A stretch of 64,000 nucleotides of DNA, taken from contig CAJMKK010000005.1 in the NCBI GenBank assembly GCA_905214105.1, positions 1 through 64,000 on the forward strand, in the 5' to 3' direction. Within the stretch, counting starts at the first letter, position 1. Each line of letters opens with the position of its first letter. Positions 27,421 to 35,881 of the stretch are shown in pieces. The DNA is from an uncultured bacterium (GTDB lineage: Bacteria; Actinomycetota; Coriobacteriia; Coriobacteriales; Coriobacteriaceae). Made by a program: the position numbers and the translations under genes. Under the pieces are notes generated by a model. The model was not told the origin of the DNA, did no database searches, and saw only the letters and a program-made list of their open reading frames with translations.

Positions 27421-27549
27421 GGGCCTGACCGGGCGGCACGGGTTAACTTTTCGTAGATTCCGCACGCAAAGAAAGCCACTTAATGTGGCTTTCGTCTTGC
27501 GCAGGACCTGACCGAGCGAAAAGTTAACCCGTGCCGCCCGGCCAGGCCC
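27421..27549. repeat. 129-bp palindromic element with 33-bp arms
   Basis: Positions 27421-27453 and 27517-27549 are complementary over 33 bp with one mismatch. A second perfect hairpin, GAAAGCCAC/GTGGCTTTC (27471-27479 and 27485-27493), sits in the centre. The right arm ends 10 nt before the stop of the HAD gene. The size, perfect arms and nested hairpin look like a small non-autonomous mobile element or a REP-like unit. I see no flanking target duplication that I can define with confidence. Confidence 0.85.
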
Positions 27550-27559
27550 GATGGGACGG

Positions 27560-28387
27560 CTACCGAGCCGCCAAGATGGCGTCGATGAGCGTCAGTACGC
27601 CCCCGTCGTTGTTGCTCGGAATGCGCCACTTGGCGTGCGCGTTCATATGCTCTTCGGCATTGTCCACGATAAAGCTGTGCCCGACGCGCTCCAGCATGGG
27701 GATGTCGTTGTAGGTGTCGCCCACGGCGGCAGCATCGGCAATATCGATGCCCAGGTGCTCGCACAGGTGAGCGACGCCGGCGCCCTTGTCGACGCCCAGG
27801 TTCATAAAGTCGATCCACTCGCGCCCGGCGTTGGTGACGTAGAGCTTGTCCGAGAACTCGGGGCTATAGGTCTCGCGGAAAGCGGGCTCGGCGTCGTAGC
27901 CGGGGAAGAAGACCGAAATCTTGTTGGACTCGAAATCAATGCCCTCAAAGCTGTCGACGTAGTTGATTGTGTTGTAGTAGACGCTGATCTCGTCGTGGTA
28001 TTGATGGTCGCGGGCAAGCACGTAGAACTCGTCGAAGCAGCACAGGACGGGGACAGCGCGAGGATCCTCCGAGGCACGGCTCAAGACCTGCTGATACAGC
28101 TCCACGTCAATATTGCTCTTATAGATATAGCTGCCGCGATAGATCACGCACGCTCCGTTGTCGGGACAAAAGGCGAGGCGGTTCTTGATGCCCTCGAACA
28201 TCTCCTCGAGCTTGGGGGCGGGACGTCCGCTGGCGGGGCAGAATACGATGCCGGCGTCGGCGAGCTTGTCCAGGCGCTCGTCGAGACCCTGGGGCAGCAC
28301 ACGCTCGTCGGTCAGCAGCGTCTTGTCCATATCGACGGCGAGAATCTTAATGTTGCCGATGTTGGCGTCCGATTCGTAAGTTTGCAT
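27560..28387 (-). CDS. HAD-superfamily Cof-type phosphatase
   Basis: This is a 275-residue sugar-phosphate-phosphatase-like HAD protein. Motif I is ILAVDMDKTLLTD (DxD), motif II the Ser in FCPASGRP, motif III a lysine after the cap domain, and motif IV VGDTYNDIPML. The cap domain between residues about 85 and 195 is of the Cof (C2) type. Substrate is not predictable from sequence. It is divergent from the arg leader, with 274 nt between the start codon and the leader peptide. Confidence 0.88.
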   Translation of the reverse strand: MQTYESDANIGNIKILAVDMDKTLLTDERVLPQGLDERLDKLADAGIVFCPASGRPAPKLEEMFEGIKNRLAFCPDNGACVIYRGSYIYKSNIDVELYQQVLSRASEDPRAVPVLCCFDEFYVLARDHQYHDEISVYYNTINYVDSFEGIDFESNKISVFFPGYDAEPAFRETYSPEFSDKLYVTNAGREWIDFMNLGVDKGAGVAHLCEHLGIDIADAAAVGDTYNDIPMLERVGHSFIVDNAEEHMNAHAKWRIPSNNDGGVLTLIDAILAAR

Positions 28388-28473
28388 AAAAGCGAGCCTT
28401 TCGTTTCGAAATTGTTTCAGACGTTATAACCATCAACTCGTAGTCAGGCGTATTTTCGCAGGATTGGCGCGCG

Positions 28474-28491
28474 TTTGCATCATCATTCACA
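28474..28491. promoter_or_regulatory. Possible ArgR box
   Basis: TTTGCATCATCATTCACA matches the ARG box consensus (WNTGAATWWWWATTCANW) at 15 of 18 positions, with 9 of 10 in the two half-sites. It lies about 40 nt upstream of a possible promoter for the arg leader. A single box is weak evidence. Confidence 0.35.
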
Positions 28492-28530
28492 AAGTAATGA
28501 AAAAACTTTTCAGAAATTTGAATTTGTCGC

Positions 28531-28558
28531 TTGCGCAGCGTGCACTTTATCGTAATAT
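28531..28558 (+). promoter_or_regulatory. Possible promoter of the arg leader
   Basis: TTGCGC (28531-28536) and TAATAT (28553-28558) with a 16-nt spacer, about 100 nt before the leader peptide start. Confidence 0.45.
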
Positions 28559-28661
28559 AGCGAACATCGAAAACGGAGACGGCAAAAGAGCCGCTTACCG
28601 AGGAAAAGGTACCGTTTGCGATATTTGAATTGCGCCCGGCGATACGTGAAAGGAGAGGCAG

Positions 28662-28736
28662 ATGCAGTTCGTAAAGATCATCACCACTGCAGACAATGCC
28701 ATCCGACGCCAGCGCGCAATTTCCCGACGACGATAA
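28662..28736 (+). CDS. Arginine-rich leader peptide upstream of argG (24 residues)
   Basis: A short ORF with AGGAG 6 nt before its ATG encodes 24 residues starting MQFVKIITT and ending RRQRAISRRR. Six of its last ten codons are arginine (CGA, CGC, CGC, CGA, CGA, CGA), including three in a row before TAA. It lies 205 nt before argG, and alternative RNA pairings follow it. This is what a ribosome-stalling leader for an arginine gene should look like. The peptide itself probably has no other function. Confidence 0.75.
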   Translation: MQFVKIITTADNAIRRQRAISRRR

Positions 28737-28766
28737 CAATCGTCTCTGTCCCCATGGGGCGCAATG

Positions 28767-28884
28767 CCTCAACAGAGTCATTTTGAGGTCGTTGGGTTTA
28801 AGCACGACATAGCCGCATGTTTCTAGGGCATGCCTGTGATGCATTCTGCTGAATAACCTGATATTGCACAGTTTTTGACCTCAA
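28767..28884 (+). promoter_or_regulatory. Alternative RNA pairings in the argG leader (attenuator-like)
   Basis: TTGAGGTC (28783-28790) can pair with CCTCAA just upstream (28767-28772, 6 bp) or with GACCTCAA downstream (28877-28884, 8 bp), but not both. A CTGTG/CACAG stem (right arm 28867-28871) is followed directly by TTTTT at 28872-28876. The order leader peptide, switchable stem, T run, argG fits transcription attenuation. The exact terminator stem is weak by eye and needs folding. Confidence 0.5.
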
Positions 28885-28941
28885 GGTGACTTGCAACTGA
28901 CCGATGTTCTAACTAGCTACCAAGGGCGAAAGGAAACAGCC

Positions 28942-30168
28942 ATGAGCAAGGAAAAAGTCGTTCTCGCATATTCCGGCGGTCTTGATACATCCGTATGTGT
29001 CAAGTGGCTCCAGGACGAGAAGAATCTCGATGTCGTTTGTGTCTGCGGCAATGTGGGCCAGGAAGAGACCGGACTGGATGCCAAGAAGCAGAAGGCGCTC
29101 GACTTGGGCGTTCTCGATTGCCAGGTGCTCGACCTGCGCGACGAGTTCTCCGATGAGTTCCTGACCAAGGCCATCGCTGCCAACTCCATGTACGAGAACA
29201 AGTATCCGCTGCTCTCCGCTCTGTCCCGTCCGCTGCTCGCCAAGAAGCTTGTTGAGGTCGCCCACGAGTTTGGCGCGACCTACGTCGCCCACGGCTGCAC
29301 CGGCAAGGGTAACGACCAGGTTCGTTTTGAGGCCGCCGTCAAGGCCCTCGACCCCGAGCTCAAGGTTATCGCCCCGGTTCGCGAGTGGGACCTGAAGTGC
29401 CGTCCCGACGAGGTCGCCTATGCCCACGCCCACAACGTGCCGGTTCCCGAGGGTGCCAACGACAACCCCTACTCCATCGACGACAACCTGTGGGGTCGTG
29501 CCATCGAGTGCGGTCACCTGGAGGATCCCTGGAACGAGCCGCTCGACGACGCTTGGGTTATGACCAAGAACCCCGAGGACACGCCGGACACCCCGACCTA
29601 CACCGAGATTGAGTTTGAGGCCGGCAAGCCCGTCGCCGTCGACGGCAAGAAGATGAAGCTCTCCGAGATCGTCATCGCCCTCAACAAGATTTCGGGCGAC
29701 AACGGCTTTGGCCGTCTTGACCTGGTTGAGGACCGTCTGGTGGGCCTTAAGAGCCGCGAGTGCTACGAGGTTCCCGGCGCCCTGACGCTTATCACCGCCC
29801 ACAAGGCGCTCGAGGACATTTGCGTCGAGGGCGACCTGCTCAAGACCAAGATCAAGCTCGAGCAGGATTGGGCCACCGCCGTGTACAATGGCCAGTGGTA
29901 CAGCCCGCTCAAAAACGCGCTCGATGCCTTTATGGCCGATACCCAGAAGTTCGTGACCGGCACTGTCCGTCTGAAGTTCTTTAAGGGCAACTGCCATGTC
30001 GTCGGCCGCAAGAGCCCCTTCAGCCTCTACGACTACGGTTTGGCTACCTACGACCGCGACACCACGTTTGACGAGAAGGCCAGCGCCGGCTTTATCGAGA
30101 TCGATACGCTGTCGCTCAAGACGTGGGCAAAGGTCCAGGGCCCCAGCTCTGCTGCCGCCCAGGCCTAG
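28942..30168 (+). CDS. argG: Argininosuccinate synthase
   Basis: ArgG joins citrulline and aspartate with ATP in arginine synthesis. The 408-residue product has the PP-loop AYSGGLDTSVCVKWL at the N terminus, HGCTGKGNDQVRFE and the IDDNLWGRAIECG segment. AAAGGA lies 6 nt before the ATG. It is followed by a GC-rich terminator-like hairpin, a small ORF and argH in the same direction. The leader features suggest arginine-dependent control. Confidence 0.97.
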   Translation: MSKEKVVLAYSGGLDTSVCVKWLQDEKNLDVVCVCGNVGQEETGLDAKKQKALDLGVLDCQVLDLRDEFSDEFLTKAIAANSMYENKYPLLSALSRPLLAKKLVEVAHEFGATYVAHGCTGKGNDQVRFEAAVKALDPELKVIAPVREWDLKCRPDEVAYAHAHNVPVPEGANDNPYSIDDNLWGRAIECGHLEDPWNEPLDDAWVMTKNPEDTPDTPTYTEIEFEAGKPVAVDGKKMKLSEIVIALNKISGDNGFGRLDLVEDRLVGLKSRECYEVPGALTLITAHKALEDICVEGDLLKTKIKLEQDWATAVYNGQWYSPLKNALDAFMADTQKFVTGTVRLKFFKGNCHVVGRKSPFSLYDYGLATYDRDTTFDEKASAGFIEIDTLSLKTWAKVQGPSSAAAQA

Positions 30169-30321
30169 CGCCTCCTTCCCTTGGTATCCGCGCGGCCCAT
30201 CCGCGTGATACATAACGGGCGCACGGGGTCCCTACCTTTCGTTATGCTTGCTGACACTTCTTAACATCGGTGGCCCCTACGTTCCGCCCGCATATATGAT
30301 GCCGCGTCTGCGGCTGAGTCC

Positions 30322-30351
30322 GAGCCCCGCCGGGGTTGTCCGGCGGGGCTC
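30322..30351 (+). terminator. Terminator-like hairpin after argG
   Basis: GAGCCCCGCCGG (30322-30333) pairs perfectly with CCGGCGGGGCTC (30340-30351). The following CTTCTATC is a poor T tract, so some read-through to argH is likely. The stretch 30169-30321 shows nothing else. Confidence 0.6.
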
Positions 30352-30407
30352 CTTCTATCAATTTGGCGGCTCTGCGCCTATATACCTATATATGAGGAGT
30401 ATCCATT

Positions 30408-30578
30408 ATGTTCAATGCTATCGCGCATGCTTTACTTGCCCTCGCGCCCGAGTTCGATGCTGCAAGGGTCGAGGACGTCCCTATGAGCCTGAAGGCCTGG
30501 ATCGATGGTTCGCAGGGCAACATCCGGAGGGAGACGTTGGGCGCCAAGTGCATGGCGCGTCACTTCTTTGCAAATTAG
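30408..30578 (+). CDS. Small hypothetical protein between argG and argH (56 residues)
   Basis: A 56-codon ORF with GAGGAG 8 nt before the ATG. The product starts MFNAIAHALLALAPEFDAAR, contains SLKAWIDGSQGNIRR and ends ARHFFAN. It is amphipathic with no membrane segment, and I do not recognise a family. The strong SD, ordinary codon use and location inside the arg unit suggest it is translated. Confidence 0.55.
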   Translation: MFNAIAHALLALAPEFDAARVEDVPMSLKAWIDGSQGNIRRETLGAKCMARHFFAN

Positions 30579-30696
30579 CTACATGGCTCCGCACACGGTG
30601 GGGAATGTGTAAAACTAGCGGTTGAAAAATCGCTTTAGCGATATGGCGCATTGCTTTGGGCGCTTGTTTTGGTATTTGGAGAAAGGGGACGGTTCC

Positions 30697-32127
30697 ATGG
30701 CTCTTTGGGGCGGTCGTTTTGAGGCAGGCGTGGCCGAGGTCACGCAGGAGTTTGGTGCGTCGTTGCCGGTCGACAAACATCTCTATAAGCAGGACATCGC
30801 CGGATCTAAGGCACATGCCAAGATGCTGGCGGCCCAGGGCATTATCAGCGCCGAGGACGAGCAAGCGATTGCCGAGGGTCTGACCGGAATCGAACAGGAT
30901 ATCGATGCCGGCAACTTCACCTTCGACATCAACGACGAGGACATTCATATGTCCATCGAGAGCGAGCTGACGCGTCGCATCGGCGAGGCTGGCAAGCGCT
31001 TGCATACCGGACGTTCGCGCAACGACCAGGTGGCGACCGACACACGTCTGGGCGTCAAGGCGCTGGCCAAGGAGCTCATGGGGGCCAATCTTGAGCTGCG
31101 CCATGTGCTGGTGGATGCGGCTAAGAAGTACGACAAGGTGATTCTGCCGGGCTACACGCACATGCAGCACGCTCAGCCCGTGCTGCTGTCGCATCATCTG
31201 CTGGCGTATTCCTGGATGTTCGCGCGCGACTTTACACGCCTGAAGGCAGCCTTTGATGCCGCCGACAACTGTCCGCTGGGCGCTGCCGCGCTTGCCGGCA
31301 CGAGCTATCCGCTCGATCGTCAGATGACGGCTGCCGAACTTGGCTTTGCGGGCGTGATTCCCAACTCGCTCGATGCGGTTTCCGACCGTGATTTCCTCCT
31401 CGACCTGCATTACGCCGGCTCCGTCATGGCGATGCACCTGTCGCGTCTTTCCGAGGAGATCGTGCTGTGGTCGAGCTCCGAATTTGGCTTTATCACGCTT
31501 TCCGACTCTTACTCCACCGGTTCGTCCATCATGCCGCAGAAGAAGAACCCCGACTTTGCCGAGCTTATCCGCGGCAAGAGCGGCCGAGTCTATGGCAACC
31601 TGGTGCAGCTGCTCGTGACCATGAAGGGCTTGCCGCTCGCTTATAACAAGGACTTGCAGGAGGACAAGGAGGGTGCGCTCGATACTGCCCATACGCTCAT
31701 GCAGTGCCTGTCCGTCATGGCCGGCATGATTTCGACCTGGACTGTCAACGAGGATGCCATGGCGCGCGAGTGCGGCGTGGGTCACCTTGCGGCTACCGAC
31801 GTTGCCGATTACCTGGCTAAGCGCGGCCTGCCGTTCCGCGAGGCGCACGCCGTGGTGGGCCATCTAGTCCTGATGTGCGAGAAGCGCGGCTGCAATCTTG
31901 AGGACCTGCCGTTTGAGGTGTTCCAGGAGGCAAGCCCGCTCTTTGAACGCGATATTACCGAGGCGCTCGACATCCCCTCAATTGTCGCCGCGCGTACGAC
32001 CGAGGGCGGTACCGCCCCTGCCGCCGTTGCCGTGCAGCTTGAGCGCGCCGAGGCACAGCTCGTGACCGACGAGGGCGTGTTTGGATCGCTGACCAAGGTC
32101 GTCGAGATGGGCCACGGGGTAAAGTAA
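30697..32127 (+). CDS. argH: Argininosuccinate lyase
   Basis: ArgH splits argininosuccinate into arginine and fumarate. The 476-residue product has MALWGGRFEAG at the start, HTGRSRNDQVATD, GYTHMQHAQPV and the superfamily signature GSSIMPQKKNPD with the catalytic serine. The start at 30697 has AAAGGGGA upstream and matches the usual N terminus. The frame runs back to 30622 without similarity. It ends in an intrinsic terminator. Confidence 0.97.
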   Translation: MALWGGRFEAGVAEVTQEFGASLPVDKHLYKQDIAGSKAHAKMLAAQGIISAEDEQAIAEGLTGIEQDIDAGNFTFDINDEDIHMSIESELTRRIGEAGKRLHTGRSRNDQVATDTRLGVKALAKELMGANLELRHVLVDAAKKYDKVILPGYTHMQHAQPVLLSHHLLAYSWMFARDFTRLKAAFDAADNCPLGAAALAGTSYPLDRQMTAAELGFAGVIPNSLDAVSDRDFLLDLHYAGSVMAMHLSRLSEEIVLWSSSEFGFITLSDSYSTGSSIMPQKKNPDFAELIRGKSGRVYGNLVQLLVTMKGLPLAYNKDLQEDKEGALDTAHTLMQCLSVMAGMISTWTVNEDAMARECGVGHLAATDVADYLAKRGLPFREAHAVVGHLVLMCEKRGCNLEDLPFEVFQEASPLFERDITEALDIPSIVAARTTEGGTAPAAVAVQLERAEAQLVTDEGVFGSLTKVVEMGHGVK

Positions 32128-32177
32128 GGGTTTGGCCGAAGCCGTTTTGCCATTTATTGAGGAATCGTTTTTTGCTT

Positions 32178-32211
32178 TACGGGCGTCTGCTGATGTGGGC
32201 GTCCGTATTTT
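32178..32211 (+). terminator. Intrinsic terminator after argH
   Basis: TACGGGCGTC (32178-32187) pairs with GGCGTCCGTA (32198-32207) with two wobbles, followed by TTTT. The remainder of the 384-nt gap up to ndk (32212-32511) shows no gene. A weak promoter-like TTTAAC / TACGAT pair (17-nt spacer, -10 at 32443-32448) precedes ndk. Confidence 0.7.
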
Positions 32212-32511
32212 GTTGCTATGGGGGAGGGGCTTGTCGAGAAGTTCTGTAGGACCTTTGGGCAGGTTGTGAAGGGGGTACGTTTGCGGGCGGCAACCGACCG
32301 TCTGCTCTGCTCGATGCGGTTGATGGGCAGTCGGATGGTACTCTAATCGAGCTTCGAAACAGAAGTGACACATATGGAGCGCTTTAATAAATTGTAGCGT
32401 TTCAAGAAACAGCTTTTTGTTTAACTGCAGCTAAAACTCTGTTACGATGCAGTCCAGGCGGGTGCCGGAATGGGACTTGGGCACGCGCGAACCTACTTGA
32501 AAGGCTACCTT

Positions 32512-32916
32512 ATGGCTATCGAGAAGACCTTCATCATGATTAAGCCCGACGCGGTGCGCGATCGCAAAATCGGCGAGATTGTTGCTCGCATTGAGCGCAG
32601 CGGCCTTGTCATCGAGCGCATGGAGATGACCACGCTCGAGCGCGCTACCGTAGAGGAGCACTACGCCCATCTGGCCGACAAGCCCTTCTTTGGCGGTCTC
32701 TGTGACTTTATGACGAGCGGTCCGGTCGTCAAGATGGTCGTTTCCGGTCTCTCCGCTGTTGCTAAGATGCGCACCCTCATGGGCGCTACTAATCCGCTTG
32801 ACGCTGCTCCTGGTACCATCCGCGGCGACTTTGCCGTCGATGTCAACGCCAACGTGATCCACGGCTCCGACTGCCTGGAGAACGCCGAGATCGAGATCAA
32901 GCGCTTCTTTGGCTAA
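32512..32916 (+). CDS. ndk: Nucleoside diphosphate kinase
   Basis: Ndk equilibrates nucleoside tri- and diphosphates. The 134-residue product has KTFIMIKPDAVRDRKIGEI and the active-site histidine in NVIHGSDCLENAE. Other expected residues of the fold are present. The start at 32512 gives the standard N terminus and has GAAAGG upstream. It is monocistronic with a strong terminator. Confidence 0.97.
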   Translation: MAIEKTFIMIKPDAVRDRKIGEIVARIERSGLVIERMEMTTLERATVEEHYAHLADKPFFGGLCDFMTSGPVVKMVVSGLSAVAKMRTLMGATNPLDAAPGTIRGDFAVDVNANVIHGSDCLENAEIEIKRFFG

Positions 32917-32954
32917 ACCAGCTTTGACTCCTTAAAGCTGTTAGCGTGTGGCTT

Positions 32955-32988
32955 GGGCGCCGCGGAACTCCATCCGCGGCGCCCTTTT
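32955..32988 (+). terminator. Intrinsic terminator after ndk
   Basis: GGGCGCCGCGG (32955-32965) pairs perfectly with CCGCGGCGCCC (32974-32984), followed by TTTT. Confidence 0.88.
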
Positions 32989-33005
32989 ATTCCATAATCT
33001 ATGAA

Positions 33006-33040
33006 GGGGCCCGCTCGGTCATGAGTTCCGAGCGGGCCCC
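33006..33040 (-). terminator. Hairpin downstream of rpiB
   Basis: A perfect 13-bp stem (33006-33018 with 33028-33040, GGGGCCCGCTCGG) lies 27 nt after the rpiB stop on the minus strand. The T tract is poor (TTCAT). Confidence 0.6.
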
Positions 33041-33067
33041 TGCTGTTAGCTTGTGGCACTGAGTGGT

Positions 33068-33535
33068 TTAGGCCTCGTCGACGACCTTGAGGCCGCGCGT
33101 GTGGTCGATCTCGTTGAGGAGGTTAACGCGACGCTCGTGACGACCGCCCTCAAACTCGGCGTCGAGCCACTCGTCGACAATCATCTTGGCGAGCTCGGAG
33201 CCCACGACGCGGGCGCCAAAGGCGAGCACGTTGGTGTTGTTGTGCATACGGGAGAGCTTGGCGCTGAAGGGCTCGGAGCACACGACGGCGCGCACGCCCT
33301 CTACCTTGTTAGCAGCCAGGCTGATACCGACGCCGGTGCCGCAGATCAGGATGCCCAGGTCGACGTCGCCGTTGGCAACGGCCTTACCCACCTTGTAGCC
33401 GGCGATGGGGTAGTCAAAGCTCTCGGAGGTGTCGGTGCCAAAGTTCACGACCTCGCAGCCGCGCTCCTTCAGGTGCTCGGAAATGATGTTCTTGAGCTCG
33501 ACGGCGGCGTGGTCGTTACCGATACCGATCTTCAT
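33068..33535 (-). CDS. rpiB: Ribose-5-phosphate isomerase B
   Basis: RpiB interconverts ribose-5-phosphate and ribulose-5-phosphate. The 155-residue product has MKIGIGNDHAAVELK at the start, GTDTSESFDYP, the catalytic-cysteine loop CGTGVGISLAANK and ARMHNNTN-type RMHNNTNVLAFGARV. The frame is open far upstream, but only this start fits the family. LacB/RpiB relatives can use other sugar phosphates, but this one matches RpiB best. Confidence 0.94.
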   Translation of the reverse strand: MKIGIGNDHAAVELKNIISEHLKERGCEVVNFGTDTSESFDYPIAGYKVGKAVANGDVDLGILICGTGVGISLAANKVEGVRAVVCSEPFSAKLSRMHNNTNVLAFGARVVGSELAKMIVDEWLDAEFEGGRHERRVNLLNEIDHTRGLKVVDEA

Positions 33536-33617
33536 GGATGGTTCCTCTCTGGTCTGTGCGGCGCAAATGCTAAAGGTGTTTACCGCGTTCGACTGCATGA
33601 TAGCGCGACTTTTGCGT

Positions 33618-33633
33618 AAACGCTCGAGCGTTT
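33618..33633. promoter_or_regulatory. Perfect 16-bp palindrome, possible operator
   Basis: AAACGCTCGAGCGTTT is fully palindromic around a central CG, the form favoured by LacI-family repressors. Another AAACGCT half-site lies at 33641. It sits between the divergent rpiB and cyuA-like genes. Which gene it controls is not clear. Confidence 0.4.
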
Positions 33634-33806
33634 TTTGGTCAAACGCTTTAGCAGGCAACAAGACTGGCTTCTCGTGAATGAATGTCGTCAGTTTGCGCTT
33701 GAGCGCCGTCCGCCGGAACCATGGTTGCGGTTTTTGATGCATTGTTATCAAATAAAGGAGCTAACATTTTTGAGAGCCTAGCCCGTTATGCAAGCAGGAG
33801 ATACCT

Positions 33807-35126
33807 ATGCCTACCGATTCCATCCGTGATGCCGCGTTTTGCGATGTTTTGAACCGCGAACTTGTCTGTGCACTCGGCTGCACCGAGCCCATTGCCGTTG
33901 CCTATGCAGCGGCGCTGGCGAGTCAGACGCTCGGTTGCGAACCCGATCATATGGATGTTGCATGCTCGGGCAATATCATCAAGAACGTTAAGAGCGTGAC
34001 CGTGCCCAACTCGGGCGGTATGCACGGTATTGAGGCCGCGGCCGTGCTGGGTGCCGTGGGCGGCGACGCTAAGAGCGCTCTCGAGGTGCTCGAGAGCGTT
34101 GACGATGAAGACCGTGCTCGCGTGACCGAGCTCCTCGCCGACGCCGGCTACTGCGATGTGTCGCTTGTCGAGGGTGTGCCCAACCTCTACATCAAGGTGA
34201 CTGCGACGGCCGGGGGCCATACCGCGGTCGTCGAGATTACCGATCACCACACCAACGTCACGTGCCATACGCTCGACGGTATTCCGGTATGCGGCAAGTC
34301 GGCGGGGGAGTGTGCTGCATGCGCCGAGCGCGTGGTGGCCGAGCGGGCGGCGGATAAGGCCGACACGTCCATGTCGATTGAGTCCATCATCGACTTTATC
34401 GAGGACGGCGACATTGAGGACGCCCGCGCTGCCGTTGAGCGTCAGATTGAGCTGAATGGCGCGATCAGTGCTGAGGGCCTTGCGCACGCTTGGGGCGCCG
34501 AGGTGGGTCGTACGCTGCTGGGTGCTCGTGCCGATGACGTCGCCTGCCGTGCCCGTGCCCGTGCGGCCGCCGGATCCGACGCTCGCATGAACGGCTGCGC
34601 GCTGCCGGTCGCCATTGTGTGCGGCTCGGGCAATCAGGGCATTACCTGCGCATTGCCCGTCATGGAGTATGCCGAGTACCTGCGTTGCGACCACGAGCGC
34701 CTGGTGCGCGCCGTGATGCTGTCCGATCTTATCGCCGTGCATATCAAGAGCTATATTGGTGCGCTCTCGGCGTTTTGCGGTGCTATTTGCGCTGCGTGCG
34801 GCGCCGGCGCTGCGATTACCTGGCTGTGCGGTGGCACGCGCGAACAGATTGGCGCGACGGTCTCGAATACGCTTGGCAACGTGGGCGGCATCGTGTGCGA
34901 CGGCGCCAAGGCGAGTTGTGCCGCCAAGATCTCGGCTGCCGTTGATGCGGCGATTCTGGGCCATGATATGGCTATGCAGGGTCGCGGCTTCCGCGCCGGC
35001 GAGGGCCTGATCCAGGATACCGTTGAGCAGACAATCGCCAGCATGGGCTACGTGGGCCGTGTGGGTATGAAAGATACCGACGTCGAGATCCTCAACATCA
35101 TGATTGGCAAAACCCAGGTTTGTTAA
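33807..35126 (+). CDS. cyuA: L-cysteine desulfidase family protein (CyuA/YhaM, UPF0597)
   Basis: The 439-residue product belongs to the UPF0597/CyuA family, [4Fe-4S] enzymes that break cysteine down to pyruvate, ammonia and sulfide, related to serine dehydratase alpha chains. Candidate cluster cysteines lie in ALGCTEPIAVAYA, CGSGNQGIT (residue about 272) and DGAKASCAAKIS. SGNIIKNVKSVTVPNSGG is a family hallmark. GCAGGAG lies just before the ATG. Its stop shares bases with the stop of the opposing HAD gene, so the two genes are tail-to-tail. Confidence 0.9.
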   Translation: MPTDSIRDAAFCDVLNRELVCALGCTEPIAVAYAAALASQTLGCEPDHMDVACSGNIIKNVKSVTVPNSGGMHGIEAAAVLGAVGGDAKSALEVLESVDDEDRARVTELLADAGYCDVSLVEGVPNLYIKVTATAGGHTAVVEITDHHTNVTCHTLDGIPVCGKSAGECAACAERVVAERAADKADTSMSIESIIDFIEDGDIEDARAAVERQIELNGAISAEGLAHAWGAEVGRTLLGARADDVACRARARAAAGSDARMNGCALPVAIVCGSGNQGITCALPVMEYAEYLRCDHERLVRAVMLSDLIAVHIKSYIGALSAFCGAICAACGAGAAITWLCGGTREQIGATVSNTLGNVGGIVCDGAKASCAAKISAAVDAAILGHDMAMQGRGFRAGEGLIQDTVEQTIASMGYVGRVGMKDTDVEILNIMIGKTQVC

Positions 35127-35881
35127 GACAGTTCGTCGGCTACTTGGTGTTCGTAGAAAGCTTCTACTACGGCGTTGAAGTCGCGGGCGAAGTCTTCCAT
35201 GGTTCCGCGCCAGGTGGCTCGGCCGGGTTTTCCCTGGCCAACATAGGCAGTTTGAATGCCGCAGGCGGGACTGGGGAAGTCGCGTTTGGGATCGTTGCCC
35301 ACCATAAGGACCTCGTGCGGCTCGAGCCCCATCACCTGAAGCTGCTCTAGATAGTAGGTGGCATCGGGCTTGCAGCGGGTGGTGTTTCCCATGTGCGTGA
35401 CGAGTTCAAAGGGGGCGTCGGCCAGGTCGCCCCAGCCCATGCGGCACTCGATGGCCCCCTGGGGAAAGCTGGGGTTGGTAAAGAGCGCGCAACGCAGTCC
35501 AGCGTCCTGTACGGCCTGGAGCGCGGCGTGCGCGCCCGGCATAGCGTGGGCGTTAATGACATCGTCGTTCTTGTACGGAAGAACTTCGCGGTCGTAGTAG
35601 GTAAACGCCTCGTAGATGATGGGGTCGGAGAGGCAGATACCGCATCGGCGCTCGACCTCTTCTTGGTAAAACTCAAGATTGGTGCGATTGTCCGTGCCGC
35701 TGCGGCGATTGGCGTTGAGGTCGACCAGGATGGTGCCGAGGCGTGCCATCGTGCCACCGCGGCTGCGGCGCCCGATATCCGCGAGCATCGAAGAGACATC
35801 CTTAAAATAGCGAAGGATGAACGCGTTGAGGTTGATGCTGAGAAGCGTCTCGTCCATATCGAAAACGACTGCTTTGAGCAC
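35123..35881 (-). CDS. HAD-family hydrolase
   Basis: This is a 252-residue phosphatase-like HAD protein. Motif I is AVVFDMDETLLSI. Motif II is the Thr in ALFTNPSF, then comes CKPDATYY with the motif III lysine, and motif IV is VGNDPKRDFPSP. The cap is helical (about residues 20-100). I chose the GTG at 35881 because GAAAGG lies 7 nt upstream and motif I then starts near residue 5. The frame extends to 36052 without similarity. Stop codons of this gene and cyuA overlap by 4 nt. Confidence 0.82.
   Translation of the reverse strand: MLKAVVFDMDETLLSINLNAFILRYFKDVSSMLADIGRRSRGGTMARLGTILVDLNANRRSGTDNRTNLEFYQEEVERRCGICLSDPIIYEAFTYYDREVLPYKNDDVINAHAMPGAHAALQAVQDAGLRCALFTNPSFPQGAIECRMGWGDLADAPFELVTHMGNTTRCKPDATYYLEQLQVMGLEPHEVLMVGNDPKRDFPSPACGIQTAYVGQGKPGRATWRGTMEDFARDFNAVVEAFYEHQVADELS

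Noticed and set aside
28347..28844. 165-residue minus-strand frame in the argG leader region
   Set aside because: It overlaps the HAD gene start and the arg leader. There is no SD or similarity, and the region is better explained as regulatory.
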